Positions 13,519-26,351 of a stretch of DNA of 64,000 bases are shown piece by piece. The position numbers and the translations under genes were made by a program. The notes under the pieces are model-generated. The model saw only the letters and a program-made list of their open reading frames with translations. It did no database searches and had not been told where the DNA came from. The stretch spans positions 8,830,041 through 8,894,040 of the forward strand of contig NC_049993.1 of NCBI RefSeq assembly GCF_000003815.2. The letters are read 5' to 3'. Each line of letters begins with the position of its first letter. Positions within the stretch are counted from its first letter, which is position 1. This DNA comes from Branchiostoma floridae (lineage: Eukaryota > Chordata > Leptocardii > Amphioxiformes > Branchiostomatidae).

Positions 13519-16500
13519 TGCGAATGTATGTTACATGCATATTTTTCCACCTGTAGAAAATTGGCCCAAATTTCCATCCGTAAAATCGTCATTTCTCAAA
13601 TCAATAAGTGGAATAGCTCCATCGGAACAGATTTTTAGATTCTGTCCCAGTCCCAAGAGGCTGATAAGATCAGACTTAAAGATTAAGGAAGGTGATTATC
13701 AAAATCCCTGTCCGTGCCATCTTATTCCAATTACTGCATCATTAGGCCTTGGTGATTAGATTGTATGGGTTGCATCCTCTGTGCACCAAAAGAAACTGAT
13801 GTGGGCATCCGGACAATAATTGGGCAAAAAGAGTAGCCTTTAGTATAAAATCTTAGTGGTCAGGGAGGTTGAACTCGGCTAAATACGGTATACCAAACAA
13901 TATATTATTTGTTGTTTAAAATTGATCACATCCTTGAATTTGGAACACTTCAGTCATTAGTATGCATTTTCCGTTTATTTCTTCAATTTACGACATAAAT
14001 GTTGTTACTTGGCAGCTTCTTTACGCGTACGATTAATAAGTCACAAATTATCCTCTGCAAACCTCTACCTGTTCTTTCTTGTAGCCATTAACACAATGCC
14101 GACACACAGGACATTATCGGAAACAATGGTTGCTGGTGACAGGTTGGGTGTCGTAGGGTAGATCATCCGTCTGCCCTCGTTGCTATTTGTTGTTGTATAT
14201 TGTTGTACATGTGGTAGCAGTCATCCACTCTGGGACACATGTGTCAAAGCGCGGCATATGAGGTGTAAACTGGGGCAGACTTTGTCTCTTCACAAATGGG
14301 ATTTTAAGCACATTGTCCGACACGAGTCGTTTGGTGCAATTGGGATGACTGGGATCAGTTGTTCGTTAAGTAGGTCAAACCATGAATTGAGCGATATTGG
14401 TTCAAAGTCGCAGCCATATATCAAATGTAACAGGCGGACGTAACGGATCATCTTGTATTTTACCCCTATTAAGACTGTTAAATGATTGTCCTGTAGGTCA
14501 ATATTCAATTGTTTGGGGAACTATATGGGCTATATGGCAAACATACATGGATATCATTCATAACGCTTGGCACGATATAAAAATATGGAAAAGCTACAAC
14601 TTGGTAACAGTTGCCAACACTCACAAAGGGACTTTTGTGTATATATGTACAGTAGTCTGTAAGTGTGCTTCAACAGGAAAAACAACTTTTAAGTGTCTGA
14701 TAAGTGCCTGACCAGGTAAATATGTCCAATATAACATGCAATGTCAAGCAGGTGTGCTTTGCTTGTTCAATGCATCTAAAACGACATATTCTTGCAGCTT
14801 TTTGCAGGGCAAAATCAGTAGTATGTTTTAGTCAGAACTGACAATCAAATCAAATAAGATGCCTTTCTAATGAGTAATGCAACAACGCCATGTGCATATT
14901 TGGTCATGGTTTAGTGATGAGTCAGCACATTTAGGCTTGATAACTGGAGATCTATTGCGGTCCCATGAATCATACATGATATCATGTTATGAAAGTCAGG
15001 GCTTGATTGAACATTGTTGGTAATTACAAAGTGAGCGGTGATGAGGTATCTACTCCGCCCATCCCGGGATAGGCTCATAACAGTTGTATCTAGATTACGT
15101 ACACACTACAAGTCTTATATCCCGACATCACAGAGTCTTGGTAATCCTTATCATTGCGTTGAAAAAAAACTCGGCGCCGTTTATCTTGCAATTGGCGTCG
15201 ACCTTGGTCATGAAACTTCGCGTAAGCTGAGTATGAACAAGAGTGTTTCATTAGACGCAATTTGGAAACCAATATATCAATAATATGTAGGAATCTTGGA
15301 GCGTAACCTCTCATTTGTATGGCTACCAATGTACTGGGTGATAATAAGGGGGGGGGGCACAGTAACATTTGACAAAGGCATACAACGTCTATCCTAGGGG
15401 TAAAATGTTGTATATACTAAGTAAAGCGAGGGAGGGCCAAAACAAGATTCATGTCTTTATTTTACTGTATTTATTCGTGTCTATTTATTTTATTTATAGA
15501 AAACATGAATTAAGAAATAGAAGTAAAGCTACTACTATCAACTCACAATCCTAAGTTTAAGCTCTGGTGGATTTGTTGCAACAAAGTAACAAGGAAATAA
15601 AGAAAAGCCACTACAAGACCACTAAAGGGCAATAAAAGCGGCTGTAAACTGAAAAATGGATACGGATCAGGACCATGTCATAGCTAGCACCATGTTTCGT
15701 TGAAAACCACAAGCATAGCTCCAAACAAACGATAACAACGACCATACTACATAGTCAAAGTCAGGGGAGCAGGTACCAAAAGAGAGAAATAGCGTTGAGG
15801 GCAATGACCCTAATTGACGCAGGCGCAGAAGGCCCAGTATTTTAGCCTATTTTCGACTTTTAGCAGGAAAATGTAAGTACATTTCATATTGGTGAGACAG
15901 TGTAGGTTGCAGATGTTCAGATTCGGCCAAAAAACTAGGTTTTGGTCCATCTTTTCGGCCTGTGCTGACCCCTAATTTCAAGTGCTGAGTCCCAAAAATG
16001 ACGTCATGATTAGCAAGATGGCGGCAAGGTTTGACCGCCGGAATAGTTGCACCGGTCAGAAAGTTTAGATATTAGACTTTTGGACACTTGAGATAGCGGG
16101 CTGCTGTGTGGGGTGAGTTCTTATGACCTGGAATGTTCACGGATGAGATTATGACACTCTGAACTTGCTAACTTTAGCATTATCGCCTATGTGGATTTGT
16201 ATTAGTGCTAACTGCTCTTGAGGAAACAGTATATGGCGGTAATGCTATTGACTGCGAATACGACAGGATATAGATAATCAGGTACGCAAAGATGACCCAT
16301 ATTTGACCTATGACAGGGGTCAAGTCAAACCGCCCCTCCATCTTTTGCGGCTGGCTAAAATCTCGCTTGGACGTGTCGTGAACGGTACAACAATAGCTTC
16401 CTCCGTTTCATGACTAACGTAAGTAGGTCGTTCCTGCTTGAAGCTAAACGTATTATATATATGTTAGCGAGTTTATACATGGGAAAAGGGCTCGAACACG

Positions 16501-17071
16501 AACGCCATACATCGATTTCTTGGATAAGTTGCGCGTTGCCGGCAGAGGTCAACATTCTTTGCCTGATTATCCTAAAATGTCGCATATTGGCCGCTGACAC
16601 TAATTGCTTATTTTTGTGTGTGTTTAGTGTGTTGATAAGACCATATACCATATGACACAATTGATATTGACAATGATATTTATGTGTGTTCTTTCCAAAT
16701 GAGCTATCAAAATGACATGAGCCGTTGACAAAATTGGATAAAGTGACGTGTGTTAAGTTGACAAGTGATAATTGTAAAAGTTTGTATTTCTAATGTCCAT
16801 CTCTTAGTCAAAGGAATGCCAATCAATTTTCTATCTCGAAAATGTGGGCTGTCCTTCTCGTCTTCTGCACATCACAGCTATCATTTTTCACATGATATGA
16901 AGCTCGTAGTGTATAAATGTACCGGGCACAGCCGGAAGCTGTACCATTCTCAAATAACGTTCACAAGTTCAAAAGGATAATGAGTAACGTTGAGGCAAAG
17001 AAGTAAGTACAACTTGGACAAAAACCCCATTGGGATGTTGAGCTACATCCTCTATCCCAACATGTTCTTAC
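13519..17071. other. Non-coding stretch
   Basis: No supported gene. It contains a G-run followed by CACAG near 15350 and one copy of a dispersed repeat at about 16490-16600 that recurs at 42.6 kb and 50.1 kb. Open frames here lack domains and splice-site support. Confidence 0.55.
16490..16600. repeat. Dispersed repeat, copy 1
   Basis: Shares the words GCTCGAACA, AGGTCAACATT, CCTGATTATCCTAA and TGTCGCAT, in the same order and spacing, with 42585-42690. The later half also matches 50126-50200. It is probably a fragment of an old interspersed element. I cannot name the family. Confidence 0.6.
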
Positions 17072-17295
17072 CTTAAGCTGTAATCACGAAGGAATATTTC
17101 CAATTTCCACGAAGGTACATCCCACTTGAGGAGGTATCCCAGGAAGGGATAGCGTTCGTTATCTCCGCAAGCCGTAATTTTCCATGCGATGACTTTAGAG
17201 AGATGAATCGCCTTGAAGCCTTTGCGATGAAATTGCCCCTGATAAGGGACCTTCTTCGTGACATTGAATCCGCCCCATCTATTCTTCCTCACAGC
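17072..17295 (-). CDS. Candidate internal exon of an unrecognised gene
   Basis: On the minus strand a 224-bp open segment lies between an acceptor (CTCTGTAG, just above 17295) and a strong donor (AAG/GTAAGA, ending at 17071-17066). The conceptual peptide of about 74 residues is rich in Trp and Lys, with pieces such as RWGGFNV, YQGQFHRKGFKAIHL and YLLKWDVPSW that look protein-like rather than random. I recognise no family. No partner exon was found, so this could be an isolated open frame. Splice signals are visible; a gene is only inferred. Confidence 0.25.
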
Positions 17296-20204
17296 CTACA
17301 GAGATGCCGCTGACTATGTCTCATTACTGGGCTGTCATACAGTGCAGGATAACATGACCGTGGGTCTTACACTCAATTAGAATTTGATGGCATTTACACC
17401 GTGGGATGTGTTACGTGGAATTGAAGGAAAGCCTGGGCTTCTAACTATATGTGTACTTTGTGTCTTGTGACAATCTTTTGTCCTACTTGAAATCAGAATC
17501 ATTTGGGTGGAATACACACAGCAATGCCGCACGATTGAATCTGTGCACCAGTCGCCTAACGTATTACGTGACCTGGTTTGGCAGAGTGTAATATTTCACT
17601 CCGTGTGTCCCAATTTTTGCGGCTAGATGGGTTCCAATGGCTAGGCGTGGCTGTTTTTACCAGGGCCACCCACACACTTATGTGGAATTCATACTCACGC
17701 ATTCGTCGCTAAAGGAAAGGCAGGGGTAGTTATGTGTAAATGAGAACAGAGAAACTTACGGGGTATCCAGTTCTTGGCCATTGGTCAATGTCACAACACA
17801 CCCGATCCCATCATAAGTCATTGCCCTGGCGTCCTACGTTTTGTTGTTTTTGTAAGTCGAAATTGGTTCAACGCATCTGGGGTATTAAAATGTATACTAG
17901 ATTAGTAGACCTGAATAGTACGGTCTTCACGACTATTTTTGGTGTTAGTTGAGCTTTGAGTGGCGCATGCCACAGTATGTTTTAGTCATTTGTCAGGATT
18001 AGTCTTGCAATGAGTTCTTTAGAAGACGAATGGTATGCTGTTAACTTCAAAGAAGGAGCTTCATGATGACTACATCATTTCCACTTCAGAGTTAATCATT
18101 CACGCGAGTATTCTCAACTTTTACTCACTTTTCTATGAACTGGTCTTAGATTGTCAACATGCATATCACGGATCGTAAGAAACTTCACGGCTTCCCACGT
18201 TAATAAGGCAGCATTCTGATTCGTCATGTGTACACGCAGAAACGACGTTGCCCAAAGGTCCCCTCACAAACGCTGCTTTGAGCGCCGGTAAGTGAACTCG
18301 CCGCTCCGTTGCTGATGGCGCTCGGTAATACCTGGAGGTAATTGCCAGTAAAGGTAATGACTCATGTAGACATTGCTTGTCACCTTAACAGTCCTGGCAA
18401 ATTTCCCTTTAGAAGGCCAAGGGCACGTGAATGACGCCCGAGGTATCATTAGGGGAGGGATATTGCTTTCGCAGTCCTGCCAGTACTAATTAACAGACGC
18501 AGGTTACCTTTCTGGCAATTCTGCTTCCTGTTCCCTTTTGCCCGCTTCAATTTTACTTCGCCTCTCGTCACGATATCACATAACGTTATCTCTTGGAGTG
18601 TTACAGGGCTATATCAGATAGAGGAGAATCGACAAATGCATATCTCAAACTTACACTTGCACAGTTTGATGGGGAAGACGTTGAACACAGGATTAGCACA
18701 CACAATACCGATGGAACTACTTGATGACAAATGCAGTAGCATTTACACTCTAACATCTGCTGCACAGCCGGTTATCAGACTGCACCTTGACGATTGAGGT
18801 CGTAAAATGTATATTTAGTTGTCGTNNNNNNNNNNNNNNNNNNNNNNNNNNNNNNNNNNNNNNNNNNNNNNNNNNNNNNNNNNNNNNNNNNNNNNNNNNN
18901 NNNNNNNNNNNNNNNNNNNNNNNNNNNNNNNNNNNNNNNNNNNNNNNNNNNNNNNNNNNNNNNNNNNNNNNNNNNNNNNNNNNNNNNNNNNNNNNNNNNN
19001 NNNNNNNNNNNNNNNNNNNNNNNNNNNNNNNNNNNNNNNNNNNNNNNNNNNNNNNNNNNNNNNNNNNNNNNNNNNNNNNNNNNNNNNNNNNNNNNNNNNN
19101 NNNNNNNNNNNNNNNNNNNGAAAATAGCAAAATAGCTTTATCAAGTTGCCTCAGCGACCAGTAAGAAAATTATGCAAAAATGGTAATATGCTTTTGAAGT
19201 CTACGTACAAATTGATCAGTTTGAACATGAATAAATGTATTTTCAAACTCATTCTCAAAACGGTGGGCCTTACGTTTAAGTTTTTCCCTTTATATGTTTT
19301 ACTACTACAAATGTATTATTACGACGACATTGACAGCACTGGCTGTGATTGCACGGACCCAAAGCAATGGACGGTACTGACTTTTATATTGGACTGAGTC
19401 GAAATGTTCAACTAGAACTCTGTTGTAAGCGTTGTAATAGCATGGTTTATAACGGGCCCCTCCATTCAAGGGTTTTACTTTGCATGTCACGTTTTGTACT
19501 AATGTAAGAATTAGCTGTAGATATTAGGAATGAGCAATATATTGAACAAGCCATTATCTCGTCTTTTTATTTTACACTCAGCATTTTGTTTTCTGTTGGT
19601 GCTTCTGTTTTGTACATTGTTTTTGCTACAAAACTATCCTGAGCTTGAGGTATTCATGAAGATAGCGAGTACGAATTCAAATACTAATACGTACAAATGA
19701 CTAAGATGTTAGATTTACATGTTCCCCGTTTAAACATTAAAAACTAACCGTTAAAGTAGTCGCCAGACATTTTAGGTGATTGCCCTAGACCTGTCCTTGA
19801 GAATATAAAATGTTAACTCGTAAAAGCGCTTGCATAAAGACGACCCGTCTACACAAATCAAACTTGAAAGATTTAAAGCCAATGACCTGGTCCGCTGTCT
19901 ATTCCTTCGCACTGCACATCAATGAATTTTTCTCTTCCAATATCAATTGAGTGCGATCAGCAATGGAGGAAGACATCGCATTAAACTAGCGCGGCCAAGA
20001 ACAAAGCACTCACTTGAGCTTGCACGAAAAGAGCATAGGCGTGTTTTATCTGGGGTTTAGGAGTCGCCGGATTCAATCGGTCTTTTGTGTGTGATTTTAT
20101 GATGCTCCAATAAGTCGTGTCCAGTCACTAGTCCACGTAGATGGCTTGATACTGATGTATCGGCATGCACCAGGCGCGAACAACTCTTATAATTTAATTC
20201 CCGT
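17296..20204. other. Non-coding stretch containing an assembly gap
   Basis: No supported gene on either side of the N run. Short open frames that span the gap are artefacts of the unknown bases. A strong GTAAGT donor-like site near 18287 has no convincing exon attached. Confidence 0.55.
18826..19119. other. Assembly gap (294 N)
   Basis: An uninterrupted run of N. Its true length is unknown, and any exon inside it would be invisible. Confidence 0.99.
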
Positions 20205-20540
20205 ACTGTTGTTGCGAACCCGGCGCCATTACCAATTCTTCACACGGCGGAGCTCGGCGCTCGCGGCTGCTTCAGTCGCCTAGGCTAGAAATCAATCGGC
20301 AGGATGTGACCGCGTCCACGCCCGCGCCATATCTCGGCGTAGCAGGCGCGCGGGAAGGCCGCTTTATCTGTTGTTCCGGTTCTCCTGGGCTGCCGAATTG
20401 TTCCGAAGCCGTGCTCACACTAATGCGGTAAGTGCTTCGCTCTGCACACAATGAGCGGCGACAATTGTGTTCGCCGTGTGCTCCCCGGGTAAGGAGCCCG
20501 CCGCTGCCGTGGTATTATCCTGCATTCCTATGGGTGGCGC
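20205..20540 (+). promoter_or_regulatory. CpG-rich segment with a splice donor
   Basis: This stretch is strikingly richer in G+C and CpG than its AT-rich surroundings, with CG-dense clusters around 20218-20260 and 20309-20365. At 20427/20428 it carries an excellent donor (ATGCG/GTAAGT). The simplest reading is a promoter and non-coding first exon on the + strand. It could serve the Ig-SH3 receptor gene 11 kb downstream through the acceptors just before that start codon, or a different gene. No transcript evidence is available from sequence alone. Confidence 0.35.
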
Positions 20541-20727
20541 AGATTCACTTCAACTGTGGGTTAATCCTCAGGCAGCTTAGCGCCACGAAGGGCATATGGA
20601 CACTGCAGATTTTGCATGTAGACGGACGCTTATACTAGGTAGATTCGACTGGCAGCAATGCCCTTTTTTCGTTTCAGTGCCTGGTCTAAATATGCATGCA
20701 GTCTCACAGTACGCACCGTCGTCATTG

Positions 20728-20862
20728 ATGTGTTCAGCCATTTCCTTCCGAGTTATGGTGTATATTTTTGTCATAATTGGTGTGGGACTAGGGGAATCGA
20801 ATGAAGCGGAGTCCCGCGGGACCTCCGGCGAGGAAGACGCATTCTTCACCGCTCTTGGCTGG
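20728..20862 (+). CDS. Candidate first coding exon with hydrophobic leader
   Basis: Just downstream of the CpG-rich segment, an ATG opens a frame whose first 22 residues include the hydrophobic run VMVYIFVIIGVGLG. It continues as an acidic stretch (ESNEAESRG, GEEDAFFTALGW) up to a donor-like TGG/GTGAGA at 20862/20863. This looks like a signal peptide or membrane anchor followed by a mature N-terminus. The donor is phase 0, whereas exon 2 of the receptor gene needs phase 1, so it is not a simple alternative first exon for it. No downstream partner was found. It may be chance. Confidence 0.2.
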
Positions 20863-23800
20863 GTGAGAATATATCGTTATTACCGGAAGGATCTGGCTGC
20901 AATTATTAGCAATATTGGCCCTCCTGAGGGGCCGTGGAGACAATGAGGTTAGTGGAGATTGTTTTTGTTTGAAACTTGTCTCTTGTGTGTTGATCCACTA
21001 ACACTTGACGCTTGGATGAATAGATCTATGGGTTAGTGCACACTCCCTGCTCTCATTGATTTGAAGCACATTGCAAACGGAACCTGCACGTTACCTACCC
21101 ATAATGGCATCAGCACGAAGCCCACCTTAGATTAGGGCATCTTTCTGCAGACTTGCAATTCGTTTCAGGCTAATACGCACTCTTCAATATCGTTACTTTG
21201 CACTGCATCTGATTAAAAAAAATAACCGAGGATGTCATTTGAGAAAATATACCATACTGCACTTCAAACTGAGGCAACGGCAGGGGCTTTGTAGATATGT
21301 GCCTGCTTTTTGCATGAGCAACATTGCTGCGGTTGCAGTCCATTGAGAGATAAGGGCTACAGAAGGCAGGGTGGGCGTCGCGTCAAATTTACGATAATGA
21401 GATCTGACGGAGGTTTTGATAGGAACCAACGAAATGTGCGGTAGGATAGTCTCTGGGCGGAAGGAGTTGTAAGCGATTTTTAAATCAAATTCGCGAAATG
21501 GCCTTTTGCCATTTGAGCATTCCATGCCGCCACCGACTGCATTAGTAGGACTCCGGGCTGTCACGTTTATGGAGAAATATGGCGCTTCTGTAGTCATTCG
21601 TTTCCCGCGGTGCTTTTTGGCATTACAGGAATAATGTAGCGAGAAGAACGTGTGAGTGCAGGGCTGCCATTAGGCTGCGGAGGGTAGGACTACATTCATT
21701 TCTCATTTTCCCGCTCATTCGTTTTACAAACTGTGCTTATAATATAGACCCGTAGAATGTCATATTGATACTTCTCAATGGAATAGCTGTGTGTCGGTGA
21801 AGGTTGCTAGGAACTTGCAATACGACTCTTTTAGCAGAAAGGTTATTTGAAACTAGAGAGACGGTAAATGTCAATCGAATGAATTGTATCGGGAAGCATT
21901 CCTGCAAATACACTTACACCATTCTGGTATTTATTATGGTTAAAGTATTTAACATGCCAGTAGTTGAATCCTGTTTGGCCAAGTGATGTTTTTATTTCAC
22001 ATGTACTTGCATTAGAACGTTCTCATTTAAAAGTATATTTCCATATTACCTGCTATATCCTTTTATAATTGACAGTCCCTGGCGATCAAACGCGCGTAAG
22101 AACTTTCTACCTCTTTCTACGAGGAAATGCGGCATGCAGTAAGCATACATTAAGCGTAGCATAGTTTTTTTTCTTATTCTTATTTGCCATACGAAATGGA
22201 AGTCATGTACATGACGTTTTATTATCATATGTAAATAGATTTTACAGCAAAATTCAACATTAAGCTTTTTTCTCTTTCATAATCACCATATCCACTGCGT
22301 CCATAACACTAGATAAATCGATACCTCCATATTCATTTTCATAACATTGCTTATTATTTAACACAATTAAGCAGGTGTGCACGAGATTTGTTTACCTCTA
22401 TTTTTGACTAGATTCATAGCATCAAAGTTAGCAATTGTATGACAACTATAGCATATGTATTTTTGTCCTGTTTTAGGTAGATAGTGCAAACAGTAGTCAT
22501 TACACTTTCAGGTGATCCATATATAGCACCTGTATATCTACCATTCACGGTGAGCTGGCCGGCCTTCCTCTCTGAAATGAAAGCCTGTAAATGCGTCTTG
22601 CAGCTTTCTTGTGACGCTAAGTGGTGCTCCAGAGCACGATTATCGCCCCAGTAATACACGAACTTAGTGATTTCGCGCTAAATAAATGCAGACAACCGCC
22701 GGAGAAATGCACGCCTACGGGGAAATTGCGAGCGCGAGTCGATCCGCAGCCTGCTGATAACGGGTTCGACCTTTTTCTAACGGTTGCCAACATTTGCCAG
22801 GAAAGTGGTTGCCATGGCAACTATCGGGAGCAACATTGTGCTATCATAGCTTAGGACAAGGAGGTTAAGGTTGTGCTCTCTGTAGGTGAGCTGGGGTAAT
22901 ATTAACAGGGTTAACTCAATTCAGATGAAAAATGTAAAGCCAGCAATATTCAGATGATGATGTTTGAGGATATCCTTCCGCGAGTATACATACTCGTACA
23001 CAATACCAAAAGACTATGCACCACGCATGTCAAGTTTTCCATGCGACACATTCTAATATTCTACACCTATAGTGATACGCAGTATATACTTGAACAAAAA
23101 ATTGTTATAAAATAAACAATTATGTGGTCATTGCGGGGTATGAACAAACTACAATCATATATTGATCTTGATATGTAACTTACATCACCTTATTCAACGT
23201 CATACTCTCTGCCACTTTCTCAACTTGTGAATATCAAACCTGCATTTTTCAAACGTCATGGAATTACGGTATAAGATAAACGGTGTGATGCATTTATTGA
23301 TTTTCAATATGATGAATATGTCATGTATTGTGGTAAAGGTAACATCCATATACATGTAAATGTAGTGCCGTATTGAAGGTGGATGGTCTTTTTTTTAAGC
23401 GCTTCGTTACATATTTCAGTAAGATATTTGAGAACAGGCGATGGAGGTTTACGTACTCGAAGAAATGGGTATGTCTTTCTGCTTGCTCAAAGGAATTTGA
23501 TATCTTACGTCATAGACAGATTCAATTACATCTTACAAGGAGATATACTCAAATATGTCAAATAGAATTGTAAATGATATGTTTCACTAAGCATGCTGAT
23601 TTACTCATATACGTAGGTTAGTTCATTTGCATTCACTTGTTTCTAGGAACGTACCTTGCCAAAGTTGTCTCACGTTTGTTGTCCCAAAGAAATTGTTGTT
23701 ATGACAAGTAAGCAATGGGTTATGTAATCACATTCAATCATGTACTCCAGTTATTTCAACAATATTCACTTCAGTCTTCAACTTCATACAGTCCAGTACC

Positions 23801-24135
23801 ATGTACAAGGCAGTGTCTTTCCAATTGGCAGCTGGCAGTGAATCTTTATGCAACTCTTGCTTTGATTAGTTTTTATTTCCTCGTAAAGTGCTTCATTGGT
23901 AGTAACCCAGCCTCTGGCTGTTTCCATCCTATCTCTGGTCATCGAAGCCTGACAAACGTCTTTGAACTTGAACGTTTTTAGTAGTTGCACTGCTTTCCTC
24001 TTGATAAGGAGGCTCTTATGGCAGTATCAAATCTGATTAGAGAAATTTGCATCTTTTACTAGCCTAAAGGCATTTGTAATTATTGTAAACCCTCCATGCC
24101 AAATTACTTTCTATGCAAGCAGCTCAACTAACTGA

Positions 24136-24178
<43 letters not shown>

Positions 24179-24180
24179 AT

Positions 24181-24246
<66 letters not shown>

Positions 24247-26270
24247 GACGTTTGAAATTTGCAGGTTTGATATTCACAGGTTGAGAAAGTGAAGCATATT
24301 GCAATTTGTTGTCCAGGCATAATATTAATTTCGCACAGCTGTATAATGATTTGCTTGCTCTTATCTCGTAAATGAATCCCCAGAACTAATGGAAGAATAA
24401 GATGTTTTAGTTAATCTAAAAAATGCTGATTGTATCTAGAACAATTCGTGGCATTCTTGAAATCATGTTATCGGGTTTTGTGTGGGAAAATTAGTGCTCC
24501 ATTTTCTTTTTCTGTATACGTTTTAAGTGTTTTGCGTCATCTGGTTAATTAGAGACTTCTGTCACATCGTGATTTTTGTTTTATTGATACTTTTTCATCG
24601 TAAAGTCGCTCTTCTTTGCATGTTCTTTTCCATCTTCTTTTCTCAATTAGCCTTTTGACCACCATAAGAATCATTTACAACCGGGATACGGCACGTTTGG
24701 ATGGTGCTACAGTTATCGTTACATGGTGTCAGTGATTAATGTATTGTTGTGACCGTCAAATGACCGCTCATCTTGTGTTCGTGAACGGCAACCCAGGCTG
24801 AACGGATGTGAAGAAATGGTGAGGGGAAGATTGGCCACTTTCCCAGGCATGTTTGCCGAGACAACTCGATTAGTTGGGAAACGAAGCATCATCGGTGGAA
24901 TAGAATAAGAGGACATCGTTATCATTATATCGTGTCCTTCTACTTAAGGATAATGATCTTTATTAATTCAAGACCAGCATGCGCTATCTGCGTAGGGCTA
25001 GAGAACTAGTAATGGAGTATTAAAATAGTATGTTATATTCCATCAATATAACCATCTTCTTAAAAACATGTGATAACATACAGGGTTTTCCAATGAAATG
25101 GTAGTTGCTACTTTTTAAATTACAAACATTACATACATTACGTACATTTTCTAAATAGGTCACATTTACGTATGCTGCTATTTGGAGGAACCTGGTTATA
25201 TATATCAACTTAACTTTGCAGTGGGTGATCCGCTAATTTTTAGTTTAGTTATAGTTCGGCGAAGACTCCATAATCAAGGTTTAGGTCTACAAAACTGTCA
25301 AAACACTTCTGATTGGTCATATTTTCTGTTTACAAATATCTGTGTCATGGTGACGTATAACTCTGTACTATCTCCGCCATGTCAGCAATGGCGCCTACGA
25401 GCAGTATCTGCCCCAGACGATGGCAGACGTCTTTTCCCCTGGGCGGCTTGTCTGCCTTCTGTTAACACTTTTGATGTCGTTAATTAGTGAATACCCAATA
25501 GGCGTTAGTTGACATGTCAATTCCTTTGACAGATGACATGGCAGAGATGTTGGAGTACTCCCGTTCTTGGCAGAGTTCCCTTCTTGTGCATCTAACTTTG
25601 ACGGGCTAGATAGTCCGATCAAGTACATAAAAGTTGCCCTACACATCGGTAAAGTCAAGATCAAGGGCGCCGTGTAGCTATTGCAGACTACTTTCCGAAC
25701 ATTATTCACTGACGCAGGAGCGGTTTTCACACCATTGATCCATAGTCTTACCGGCTTACAACACTCAAAATCGGTTTTGAGGAAACTTTCTCGTGTATTT
25801 CAAATCTTCTATGTACGGAAAAAAGGCTGTGGCTTTGGCATGTGCAGTCTTTTCTTACAAATAACTGCTACATGAAGTACATGTGCAAGTATAAGTACAT
25901 GTAGATGTTGTATTTAATTGCCTAGCTCTTGAAGAAAGAATTATGTATTTGTGTTTTTCCGGGCATAGGTCTTTGAGTGAGACTACGTTTTACTGGTTAA
26001 AGCAGCAGGCAGAACATCATCTCATTGTTAAGTGGGCCAGAGCGATGGAGAGACCCAAAAAACGAACTAACTACATTGAAGAAAACGTTTTGCCAGCTTA
26101 CTGACACACCTCATCTCCCACTAGTCATGACTGAGAAGACAAAGTATATGTACTGTATTTACAGGTGTATCGTGCATGGGAAATCTCACCAAATCTCTTC
26201 GAAAAGGTACCATGAAAGGTTGAGCATCGCATAATGTCCTGTCAGAGGACTGCGATCCTTTCCTGGAGCC
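20863..26270. other. Non-coding stretch
   Basis: No supported gene. It contains the foldback microsatellite at 24139-24243. Open frames near 21235-21597, 22621-22854 and 25395-25730 have no recognisable domain and no paired splice sites. Confidence 0.55.
24139..24243. repeat. (TC)n(TA)n...(GA)n microsatellite foldback
   Basis: A TC tract (about 24139-24158) runs into a TA tract (24159-24177), and after a few bases a GA tract runs to 24243. The TC and GA arms are complementary and the TA tract is self-complementary, so the array can fold on itself. Confidence 0.9.
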
Positions 26271-26351
26271 GCGTGAGCGACACAGGTGAAATTCGGATTC
26301 CCAGCCTCTTTTTTCCGGAGGCAGGGGCGCTAACCACTGAGCTACTCACGC
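26271..26351 (-). pseudogene. tRNA-like sequence (tRNA pseudogene or SINE head)
   Basis: Read on the minus strand, the 81 bases begin GCGTGAG and end CTCACGC, a perfect 7-bp acceptor-type stem. After two bases comes TAGCTCAGTGG, a perfect match to the internal polymerase III A-box form, then GTTAGCGC as in a D arm. The region where the T arm and B box belong is degenerate, with TCCGAAT in place of a clean GTTCGAATC, and the anticodon arm is not clear. I therefore call it a decayed tRNA or tRNA-derived SINE head, not a functional tRNA. Confidence 0.55.

Noticed and set aside
18750-19164. Open frames spanning the N run
   Set aside because: Unknown bases hide stop codons; no coding claim is possible.
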